DNA from: an uncultured Campylobacter sp. | Lineage (GTDB): Bacteria > Campylobacterota > Campylobacteria > Campylobacterales > Campylobacteraceae | Assembly (NCBI RefSeq): GCF_938045405.1 | Contig: NZ_CALIMW010000265.1 | Coordinates: 1 to 12,497, forward strand | Direction: 5' to 3' | DNA: 12,497 nucleotides | Part shown: one piece after another, positions 1-5,638 of the stretch | Layout: every line of letters starts with the position of its first letter | Numbering within the stretch: position 1 is the stretch's first letter | Position numbers and translations under genes: made by a program | Notes under the pieces: generated by a model | What the model saw: only the letters and a program-made list of their open reading frames with translations | Database searches by the model: none | Told to the model about the DNA's origin: nothing

Positions 1-99
1 CTAGCGATGCTAAACAGCTGTGCTAACGGCGTCAGCGTCGTAAATATCGACAACGGTTTTGGCGCTGCGTACAACGCGAGCCTGATAAATCATCTATAA
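1..99 (+). pseudogene. C-terminal end of an unidentified ORF (edge-truncated)
   Basis: The window opens inside an open frame of 32 residues that ends with a TAA at 97-99. It reads LAMLNSCANGV and ends in SLINHL. It shares a reading frame with the phage tail D fragment just downstream but is separated from it by two stops (97-99 and 115-117). I do not recognise the peptide. It could be the end of a preceding phage gene, or a broken middle part of the same D gene. Its 5' end lies outside the window. Confidence 0.3.
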
Positions 100-117
100 A
101 TTTACGCCAGCGCGTAA

Positions 118-522
118 ACGAATAAGCGGCCTAAATTTGAGTGCGAGAGCCTATCGATCACAGAAGCAAACCGCAACAGCTACCAAGCCATAATAGTGCA
201 GTGGCACAATAGCAAATACGGTAAAGATAAACAAGCGAAGATCGGCGGCGGAGAGCAAACCTATAAGCTAAATATCCCCGAGCCAAAATCAGACAATGAA
301 GCCTTTAAAAAGGGCGAAGCCAAGCTAAACGAACTACAACGCGGCGTAATAAACGGCTCGCTTGCCGCCACTGGTAGAGAGCTAAGAGCCGGCGGAAAAC
401 TAAAAATAACCGGCGTAACCGGACTTGAAAATGTAAAATTTAGTATTAAAAGCGTATCGCATAATCTAAACACTACAAGCTATATGATTGATCTGGGGTT
501 TGAGGGGCAGAATTATATCTGA
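118..522 (+). pseudogene. Phage late-control/tail protein D, C-terminal fragment
   Basis: The open frame runs from just after the TAA at 115-117 to the TGA at 520-522, giving about 134 residues. A GTG at 196 is the first usable start but lies inside the homologous part, because the residues before it (TNKRPKFECESLSITEANR) already look like the family. The protein resembles the C-terminal part of the gpD/late-control D family of P2- and Mu-like phages, a baseplate hub protein: a KIGGGEQTYKL stretch, an EAFKKGEAKLNELQRG helix, a GGKLKITGV strand and a final SVSHNLNTTSYMIDLGFEG strand. Full D proteins are usually more than 300 residues, so the N-terminal two thirds is missing and this is probably a prophage remnant. 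Its last 10 bases overlap the converging minus-strand acetyltransferase gene. Family assignment is from memory of motif patterns, moderately sure. Confidence 0.6.
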
Positions 523-998
523 TTATAAAAATACTCTTTTTTGTCTTTTCGGTAATACCCGTCTATAATGTCTGTAAGTTCAAATCCAAAGTAATCAAAT
601 ACTTTTTTAAATTCTATTAATTTTTCTTCGGACACTGTCAGGAAAGGCTTTTCTGTTTCTAATTCTATAAAGCTTTGCTTAAAAAGTTTTATGCCATAAC
701 CTTTGTTCTTATAGGGGGGCATAACCGATAGGTGGCATAATTTTTTTTCGTTGTATTTTAATATGGCGAGGCCCTTTAAATTATTATTGTCATGAGAGAT
801 TATAATTTTTTTCCTTCCGTCTTTTAATGACGGTATCACATTCATAAAATACCAAATATCAAAGCTTGGATAGTATTTTTTTGTATCTTTAATATAATTG
901 TATAGCGTATATTCGTTTTGTATATCTGCTTTTACGCATTGAACATATTTCAATGTCAGATCAATGGCGCCGTCAAAAACTAACATAAAAATATCCAT
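513..998 (-). CDS. GNAT-family N-acetyltransferase (fourth gene of the AT-rich block)
   Basis: This 161-residue protein has the GNAT fold signature. A beta4-alpha3 region at residues 87-105 contains the acetyl-CoA pyrophosphate loop YKNKGYG (96-102), preceded by LCHLSVMPP. A strand KPFLTVSEE follows at 117-125, then VFDYFGFELTDIIDGYYR, the usual GNAT C-terminal 'YGF' region. The substrate is not visible; GNATs acetylate amines on proteins, small molecules or aminoacyl-tRNA. The start at 998 overlaps the end of the upstream membrane-protein gene by 19 bases, and neither it nor an in-frame ATG at 986 (residue 5) has a clear ribosome site, so translation is probably coupled. The 3' end overlaps the phage D remnant by 10 bases in a convergent arrangement. 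Base use is far more AT-rich than the chromosomal genes nearby, which suggests transfer. Confidence 0.75.
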   Translation of the reverse strand: MDIFMLVFDGAIDLTLKYVQCVKADIQNEYTLYNYIKDTKKYYPSFDIWYFMNVIPSLKDGRKKIIISHDNNNLKGLAILKYNEKKLCHLSVMPPYKNKGYGIKLFKQSFIELETEKPFLTVSEEKLIEFKKVFDYFGFELTDIIDGYYRKDKKEYFYNQI

Positions 999-1888
999 TT
1001 TAACAAGTCATAAATAGCATTAGATATTATAGCCACGACCACTACAATCAATAAGAATTTATATCGATATAAATTTGAATTTTTATGATGAAGGCTTTTT
1101 AAGAAAAGTTGATAATTCTCTATCGTGCTATCGTCCGATGTTTTATCTTTAAATTGATAGACCGTCATCCTTCGATTTGCGTAGCTTCCTATATATTGAT
1201 TCCATAAATTATCTTCTAAAACTCTAAAGCTTTTTATTGGCCTACTTTTTTCGATCAACTCGGTTATAGAATCCAATATAATAAAAGTATTAATTTCTTT
1301 AAATTTTATCTTTTTATTTATTTGTTTTATAAATTGCCTATCTAAATTTATTGAGATACCAATCGTTTTTATCGTTTTTATAAACGGATTGGCCATTGTA
1401 TCCGAAAGAACGGTATCCGTTATCTTATCTCTGATATTTCTAATCCTAAATCTAAAATAGCTATTTTTCTGTTTTTCTTCTACGCTCATTGTTATACTAG
1501 AATCGCCATTTATAGTGGTATTACAAAGCTTTATACCTCCGAGCTTGTATTCCCTTAATCTAAAGTCTAATTTGTTTTTATCTAGATGGGTCTCCTCGTT
1601 AAATATCATATTCAAGGTCTTACCGTCACAGAGCCTATCTTTTACATCCGCGAATTCTTCCTTAAGTATACCGAATGGAAATACAATTTCTATATTGAAA
1701 TTTCTGTCAAAATTGTTATACTCTTTTCTAGAAATCAATATTCCTATTTCTATATACGAATGTTCATTGTCGTTTGGCAAAAAAATATTTAAATGCAGTA
1801 TAGCATCTATCTTGTCGGCGACGTCTGAATCCACATTTATAAATATAGATTGTGTGTACTGCGAATTTGGATTTATTTTCATCTTCAT
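980..1888 (-). CDS. Unrecognised protein with a single C-terminal membrane anchor
   Basis: I do not recognise this 302-residue family. Residues 1-275 look soluble and mixed alpha/beta, with many Ile, Asn and Lys and repeated hydrophobic strands (for example YIEIGILIS near residue 45, and ISINLDRQF). A strongly hydrophobic segment at about 278-300, with IVVVVAIISNAIYDLL, preceded by basic residues (HHKNSNLYRYK), is a convincing single transmembrane helix. It ends two residues before the C-terminus, so the protein would be tail-anchored with its bulk in the cytoplasm. There is no N-terminal signal peptide. A second ATG lies two codons after the first; the ribosome site is weak, and the gene begins three bases after the upstream ASCH gene stops. 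It overlaps the next gene by 19 bases. The position between an ASCH and a GNAT gene implies a shared function, with this protein as the membrane component, but that is inference. Confidence 0.6.
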   Translation of the reverse strand: MKMKINPNSQYTQSIFINVDSDVADKIDAILHLNIFLPNDNEHSYIEIGILISRKEYNNFDRNFNIEIVFPFGILKEEFADVKDRLCDGKTLNMIFNEETHLDKNKLDFRLREYKLGGIKLCNTTINGDSSITMSVEEKQKNSYFRFRIRNIRDKITDTVLSDTMANPFIKTIKTIGISINLDRQFIKQINKKIKFKEINTFIILDSITELIEKSRPIKSFRVLEDNLWNQYIGSYANRRMTVYQFKDKTSDDSTIENYQLFLKSLHHKNSNLYRYKFLLIVVVVAIISNAIYDLLKWIFLC

Positions 1889-1891
1889 TTT

Positions 1892-2260
1892 CTAGATATA
1901 CTTGAACGATTGCGGTGCTACGAATTTCGGATATTGTAGATAAGGGCAAATAGGCTCCTTATATTTATTTACGGACTTAATTTTTATAGCAAACCCCATA
2001 TTTTTACCGCTAAAATATTGAAAATATCGCTCTTTATCTATGCCGGCGTACAGGTTTGTTTTGTCCCATAGCTCTTCAGGACTTGCTTTTAAGATATCGT
2101 CAACTATGAACTCACCTACTATCTTACCGACCGGTTTTGTAGCATATATTTTGATTTTATCAATTTTTCTTTTAAAATTTACTTTTCTAAATTCAAATTG
2201 CTTTGTTCCATCAAAAATAGCTTGGACAAATTCCGGCTTAATGGATAATAATGCTGTCAT
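1892..2260 (-). CDS. ASCH-domain (PUA-like superfamily) protein
   Basis: This 122-residue single-domain protein has the hallmark ASCH motif G-x-K-x-x-E-x-R at residues 18-25 (GTKQFEFR). It has the usual N-terminal strand (LLSIKPEFVQAIFDG), a second strand KIKIYATKPVGKIVGEF (37-51), and the typical C-terminal ending (PKFVAPQSFKYI). ASCH domains are PUA-like beta barrels expected to bind RNA or modified nucleotides; one small E. coli relative, YqfB, hydrolyses N4-acetylcytidine. Lys20 and Glu23 occupy the position of the proposed catalytic cleft. The ATG at 2260 has a GAAGG ribosome site at 2268-2272 and lies inside the end of the upstream GNAT-PUA gene (23-base overlap), so the two are one transcription unit. 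RNA binding, or a link to acetylated nucleosides, is suggested by the family and by the two flanking acetyltransferases; it is not shown by the sequence. Confidence 0.8.
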   Translation of the reverse strand: MTALLSIKPEFVQAIFDGTKQFEFRKVNFKRKIDKIKIYATKPVGKIVGEFIVDDILKASPEELWDKTNLYAGIDKERYFQYFSGKNMGFAIKIKSVNKYKEPICPYLQYPKFVAPQSFKYI

Positions 2261-3299
2261 TTACCATACCTTCTTTTAAAATTGCAAAAAAAGCTTCGTC
2301 CGTAAGCTTCGCAAAACCCCAGTAGACTTCTTCGTGACCTATAATTTCCCTAATCCTCTTTAAAATAACGCGTCTTTTAAATGATATATTGTATGTCATC
2401 TTTATTATTTTTGTATATTTTTTACTGATAAAAATATTTTTTAATTCAATATCGGTAAAAATATTATGCGGCTTGCAGTACCTGACGAAATCATCAAAGT
2501 CAGCAAAACCGGATAAGTCTTTATATTCTTCTACAACGCATAAAGAGGTCGCGACTGATGAGTAGTTCGCGCTTTGGGCATTTTCATCTTTTGTTCTATA
2601 AATGAGCAAGCAGTCGCCTCTCTTGAGTTGCTCGACACCTTTCATTTCCGTTATGTATACCTTATGAATACTATTTGATTCAGACATATCTTTTAGTATA
2701 TCATAGCTTTCCGTATGTAGAATAGAGTCCGAGAACATACCGGTATGATATTTCGGGTATATACTTAAAAGATATTTGTCGCTTGTCGCATTAACAGCCG
2801 GATAGTCTAGTAGTATATCATTTTTTAGCGCCTGCACACAAGTCGGTATCTTTTTTGTTAATACTAGCTCATTATTTTTTTTGCCGTATTGGGTAAATCC
2901 GTATCTTTTTAATAAATCTATTAAAGGCGCTTGTTTTTCGAAAGCTGTTACGTAAATATTATAAATATTATTTGATACCGCAAAATCAAAAATCTTTTTT
3001 ACAAAACGCTCTCCTAGTTTTGTGCCGTGTGCATTTATTTTAAAAGTCCCGATCTTTAACCATGGCACATTTATACTAAGCGCCGGTTTTATGTCCGTAC
3101 TATCTACGGGGTTTTCTATTTTTAAATATAAAAAGGCTACTATTTGTCCATTATCATCGAAAAGCGTATATGCTTTTTCGTTGGCTTTCGCTTTTTTTGC
3201 TATCCATGCATCAAAACCTTTATAATCTTGTCTTAAAGAATCAAAAAAGGAATCGGATGTATCGATTTCACGTATATATTTCTCTTGGATATTTGACAT
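2238..3299 (-). CDS. GNAT acetyltransferase fused to a PUA/EVE-like C-terminal domain
   Basis: This is the first gene of the AT-rich block and encodes 353 residues. Residues 1-150 form a GNAT domain: the strand QIVAFLYLKI (52-61), then FKINAHGTKLGERF (86-99) with the acetyl-CoA loop, then NIYVTAFEKQAPLIDLLKRYGF (114-135) and the closing strand NELVLTKK. Residues 165-345 form a second module with YPKYHTGMFSDS (181-192), HKVYITEM (212-219), LKRGDCLLIYRTKD (225-238) and SLCVVEEY (252-259). The 'GD-LLIYR ... VVEEY' pattern is that of PUA/ASCH/EVE-like barrels that read modified nucleotides. The ATG at 3299 has an AAGAGG ribosome site seven or so bases upstream and a good -10 element further up. 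The fusion plus the adjacent separate ASCH gene gives this operon two PUA-like modules and two GNAT domains. Substrate and role are unknown. Confidence 0.7.
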   Translation of the reverse strand: MSNIQEKYIREIDTSDSFFDSLRQDYKGFDAWIAKKAKANEKAYTLFDDNGQIVAFLYLKIENPVDSTDIKPALSINVPWLKIGTFKINAHGTKLGERFVKKIFDFAVSNNIYNIYVTAFEKQAPLIDLLKRYGFTQYGKKNNELVLTKKIPTCVQALKNDILLDYPAVNATSDKYLLSIYPKYHTGMFSDSILHTESYDILKDMSESNSIHKVYITEMKGVEQLKRGDCLLIYRTKDENAQSANYSSVATSLCVVEEYKDLSGFADFDDFVRYCKPHNIFTDIELKNIFISKKYTKIIKMTYNISFKRRVILKRIREIIGHEEVYWGFAKLTDEAFFAILKEGMVNDSIIIH

Positions 3300-3327
3300 T
3301 TTAACACCTCTTAAAATTTTTCAAGCA

Positions 3328-3336
3328 ATTGTATCA
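3328..3336 (-). promoter_or_regulatory. Extended -10 promoter element of the GNAT/ASCH block
   Basis: Read on the minus strand, the bases are TGATACAAT, an extended -10 (TGn-TACAAT, five of six matches to TATAAT) in an AT-rich region. Predicted transcription would start around 3321, giving a leader of roughly 20 bases before the ATG at 3299. That spacing matches the other promoters seen in this window. No -35 is required for this style of Campylobacter sigma-70 promoter. Confidence 0.4.
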
Positions 3337-3437
3337 AAGATTATCTAATTTTATTCTTTTAAAGCCATTGTTGTAATATCGGCAAGGATTTTTAAAAATA
3401 TTTTTTGAATTTAAAACGATAATTGAAAGATTGAAAA

Positions 3438-3524
3438 ATTTACGTTTCAAATCAAAGTGAAAAATGTGATATTTTAGCCCACTTTGATTTTAAGCGTAAA
3501 TCCACTTTGATTTGAAACGTGGTT
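3438..3524. repeat. Three-copy 22-base repeat, one inverted and two direct, with alternative hairpins
   Basis: Arm 1 is at 3438-3459. Its reverse complement occurs twice, at 3480-3501 (20 of 22 bases match) and at 3503-3524. In the last copy the first 18 bases match perfectly: acgtttcaaatcaaagtg at 3442-3459 against cactttgatttgaaacgt at 3503-3520. Copies 2 and 3 have a 23-base pitch. Arm 1 can therefore pair with copy 2 (20-base loop) or with copy 3 (43-base loop), but not with both. No T-run follows on either strand, so it is not a standard terminator. It could be a regulator-binding array, an attenuator-like RNA, or part of a recombination/attachment site. The pairing is directly visible; function is unknown. 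Confidence 0.75.
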
Positions 3525-3662
3525 TTACAGCTAAATTTGAAGGCTAAATTTAAAAGGAAAGCGTTGCGAGGGGAGAATTTAAGAGAGCAAAAAAGTATCG
3601 CAAGGCTCGCGCAAAAGCCGTAAACAAGGCAAAGCGCGAGGACGAGGCTAGCGTTTTTAGCC

Positions 3663-4004
3663 GTGGCGGCTTTGATTTTAGCGATCGAAATTTACATAGC
3701 GATCTGCGTAAAAGGCGGTTTCGTGCGGCACTACGCGGGTGACGTTTTGGCCGTCATCTTGCTTTACGCTTTGGCGCGGGCTGCTTTTAGCAAGCCGCCT
3801 TTAAATTTGCCGCTTAAAATTTTCGCGTTTGCGGCAGCCTTAGAGCTCGCGCAGTATTTTGGCGCGGTGCAAATTTTAGGCGTAGAAAATAAAATTTTAA
3901 AAGTAATGATCGGCGGGACGTTTGATCTTACCGACCTGCTCTGCTACGCTGCGGGCTGCGTTCTGGCAGGCGCCGCCGAAAAATTTGAAAGTAAAAACCG
4001 GTAA
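3663..4004 (+). CDS. DUF2809 family small integral membrane protein
   Basis: This is a 113-residue hydrophobic protein with about four membrane segments. The DUF2809 signature is visible: the N-terminal helix, a short loop ending FVRHYAGDVLAVILLY (residues 20-35), ALELAQYFGAVQILG (39-residue later helix), and a final GGTFDLTDLLCYAAGCVLAG helix. Function of the family is unknown. The only usable start is a GTG at 3663, which has no ribosome site. Family-like sequence (RTRLAFLAV) extends in frame upstream to about 3624, but has no ATG, GTG or TTG before the TAA at 3621. The native start may therefore have been lost or moved by a frameshift. The gene ends inside the ribosome site of ttdA, so the two are likely co-transcribed. 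Confidence 0.65.
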   Translation: MAALILAIEIYIAICVKGGFVRHYAGDVLAVILLYALARAAFSKPPLNLPLKIFAFAAALELAQYFGAVQILGVENKILKVMIGGTFDLTDLLCYAAGCVLAGAAEKFESKNR

Positions 4005-4014
4005 AGGAGAAGCG

Positions 4015-4914
4015 ATGGATAAACAAAAAGCCGTTCAAAAGATGACCGAGGTTATGGCGAAATTCGTCGGCTACACGGGCAAGGTGCTGCCTGACGACGT
4101 GACGGCGAAGCTGAGCGAGCTCGCCGAGCGCGAGATGCAGCCGCTGGCGAGAGAAATCTACAAAACGATGTTTGAAAACCAGCGCCTAGCTAAGCAGCTA
4201 GACCGTCCGTCCTGCCAGGATACGGGCGTGATCCAGTTTTTTGTGCGCTGCGGCGCGAACTTCCCGCTCATCGGCGAGCTTGAGGAGCTGCTGCGCGAGG
4301 CCGTACTGCGAGCGACGCGCGAGGCTCCGCTGCGTCACAACAGCGTCGAGACATTCGACGAGTACAACACCGGCAAAAACGTCGGCAAGGGCACGCCGAG
4401 CGTCTTTTGGGATATCGTGCCGGGTAGCAGCGAGTGCGAGATACACACCTATATGGCGGGGGGCGGCTGTAGCCTGCCCGGTAAGGCGACCGTGCTGATG
4501 CCGGGCATGGGCTACGAGGGCGTCGTGAAATTCGTCATGGACATAATGACCAGCTACGGCATAAACGCCTGTCCGCCGCTGCTAGTGGGCGTAGGCGTGG
4601 GTACTTCGATCGACGTGGCGTCCTTGCTATCCAAAAAAGCGCTGATGAGGCCGCTTGGCTCGCGCAATCCAAACGACCGAGCCGCGCTAACCGAAAAGCT
4701 GCTCGAAGAGGGCATAAATAAAATCGGCCTGGGCCCGCAAGGCATGAGCGGCGCAAGCTCGGTCATGGGCGTGCATATCGAAAACTGCGCCCGCCACCCA
4801 AGCGTCATCGCCGTCGCCGTAAACGTGGGCTGCTGGTCGCACCGCAAAGGCCATATCGTCTGGGACGAGCAGCTAAGCTTTGCCGTAAAATCGCACAAGG
4901 AGTTCGCGCTATGA
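4015..4914 (+). CDS. ttdA: L(+)-tartrate dehydratase alpha subunit (class I Fe-S hydro-lyase)
   Basis: This 299-residue protein is the alpha subunit of a two-part class I fumarase/tartrate dehydratase. Its sequence follows E. coli TtdA closely from end to end: RPSCQDTG (65-71), PLRHNSVETFDE (105-116), YMAGGGCSLPG (146-156), LMPGMGYEGVVKFV (161-174), NACPPLLVGVG (185-195) and HIENCARHPS (254-263). Probable [4Fe-4S] ligands by comparison with class I fumarases are Cys67, Cys186 and Cys273. The start at 4015 is chosen because AAAGGAGA sits at 4003-4010; an upstream extension in the same frame would begin inside DUF2809 without such a site. The enzyme would dehydrate L(+)-tartrate to oxaloacetate, or hydrate fumarate to malate; the match to TtdA favours the former, but automatic pipelines may label it fumarate hydratase. 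The cluster would be oxygen-sensitive. The gene is more GC-rich than most of the window. It overlaps ttdB by four bases (ATGA). Confidence 0.85.
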   Translation: MDKQKAVQKMTEVMAKFVGYTGKVLPDDVTAKLSELAEREMQPLAREIYKTMFENQRLAKQLDRPSCQDTGVIQFFVRCGANFPLIGELEELLREAVLRATREAPLRHNSVETFDEYNTGKNVGKGTPSVFWDIVPGSSECEIHTYMAGGGCSLPGKATVLMPGMGYEGVVKFVMDIMTSYGINACPPLLVGVGVGTSIDVASLLSKKALMRPLGSRNPNDRAALTEKLLEEGINKIGLGPQGMSGASSVMGVHIENCARHPSVIAVAVNVGCWSHRKGHIVWDEQLSFAVKSHKEFAL

Positions 4915-5522
4915 GTAAGAAAATTTTAACCACGCCGATCGGCGCCGAGGATCTGGCGGATATCAAGATCGGAGACGTCATATACCTCACGGGGCACATC
5001 GTCACCTGCCGCGACGTGCCGCACAGACGCGTCGTGCAGGAGGGCCGCGAGCTGCCGCTAGACATCAGAGGCGGCGCTATCCTGCACGCAGGGCCGATCA
5101 TCAGAAAAACGGGCGAAAAAAGCTTTGAGATGGTCTCGGTGGGGCCGACTACCAGCATGCGGATGGAGAAATTTGAGCGCGAGTTTATCGCTAAAACGGG
5201 CGTGCGCCTGATCGTGGGCAAAGGCGGCATGGGCGAGGGCACGATGAGCGGCTGCAAGGAGTTTGGCGCGATACACTGCGTATTTCCCGCGGGCTGCGCA
5301 GTGGTCGCCGCGACGCAGGTCGAGGAGATCGAGAGTGCGGACTGGACGGAGCTTGGGATGCCTGAGACCTTGTGGAAGTGCCGCGTGAAGGAGTTTAGTC
5401 CGCTCATCGTCTCGATTGACGCGCACGGAAACAATCTTTTTGAGCAGAATAAGGTCAAATTTAACGAGAAAAAGGACGCGGCGCTAGCTGAAATTTTACC
5501 GCAGGTCGGGTTTATAAAGTAA
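4911..5522 (+). CDS. ttdB: L(+)-tartrate dehydratase beta subunit
   Basis: This 203-residue protein is the swivelling beta domain of the hydro-lyase and pairs with TtdA. It is nearly collinear with E. coli TtdB (about 201 residues): ILTTPI (5-10), GDVIYLTG (21-28), DVPHRRV (35-41), HAGPIIRK (59-66), VGPTTSMRM (77-85), VGKGGMG (102-108), PAGCAVVAATQVEEI (126-140), WTELGMPE (145-152) and VSIDAHGNNL. The VGPTTSMRM and KGGMG loops contribute to substrate binding in this family. The ATG at 4911 overlaps the ttdA stop and has AAGGAG at 4897-4902. No tartrate/succinate antiporter (ttdT) follows; instead a convergent, unrelated transporter lies on the other strand past a hairpin. Confidence 0.87.
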   Translation: MSKKILTTPIGAEDLADIKIGDVIYLTGHIVTCRDVPHRRVVQEGRELPLDIRGGAILHAGPIIRKTGEKSFEMVSVGPTTSMRMEKFEREFIAKTGVRLIVGKGGMGEGTMSGCKEFGAIHCVFPAGCAVVAATQVEEIESADWTELGMPETLWKCRVKEFSPLIVSIDAHGNNLFEQNKVKFNEKKDAALAEILPQVGFIK

Positions 5523-5592
5523 AATTAAACAATATAAATTTACTACACTGCCAATTTTTTTTAAAATATTTGGATTTAATAGGCCAAAGCTT

Positions 5593-5620
5593 AACCGTCG
5601 GCTAGATTTAGCCGACGGTT
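5593..5620. terminator. Bidirectional hairpin terminator between ttdB and the convergent transporter gene
   Basis: A perfect 11-base stem (AACCGTCGGCT at 5593-5603 with AGCCGACGGTT at 5610-5620) encloses a six-base loop. It lies between two converging genes, 71 bases past the ttdB stop and 18 bases past the transporter stop. The T-rich tail is weak on both strands, but the stable GC stem and the position make a shared terminator the best explanation. Confidence 0.75.
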
Positions 5621-5638
5621 TATGCAAATTATGCGAAT

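Larger units (their letters stand above)
3300..3662. other. Gene-free interval between the AT-rich block and DUF2809
   Basis: There is no convincing gene in these 363 bases. The left part (3300-3440) is AT-rich and carries the promoter of the minus-strand block. The middle (3438-3524) holds a three-copy repeat, listed separately. The right part (3525-3662) changes to the more GC-rich style of the downstream genes and contains the tandem-like words GCTAAATTTGAAG and GCTAAATTTAAAAG. A TTG at 3564, 25 bases or so after that, opens a frame that stops at 3621-3623. This is where composition switches, so it is the likely right boundary of the acquired segment. Confidence 0.5.

Noticed and set aside
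1515..1895. Plus-strand open frame of 126 codons opposite the membrane-anchored protein
   Set aside because: It is antisense to a better-supported gene, has no ribosome site or family pattern, and its Ser/Phe/Ile-rich content is what the complement of Lys/Asn/Asp-rich coding gives.
3438..3524. CRISPR-like array
   Set aside because: Only three units, one inverted, with one-base and 20-base spacing, and no cas genes nearby; this is not the direct-repeat/spacer layout.
3922..4014. In-frame 31-codon extension of ttdA upstream of 4015
   Set aside because: It lies inside the DUF2809 gene and has no TtdA-like residues, while AAAGGAGA sits just before the ATG at 4015.
4198..5458. Several open frames on both strands within ttdA and ttdB (for example 4805-5458 minus)
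   Set aside because: These are long only because the region is GC-rich. They lie opposite or out of frame with a pair of proteins whose motifs are unmistakable.
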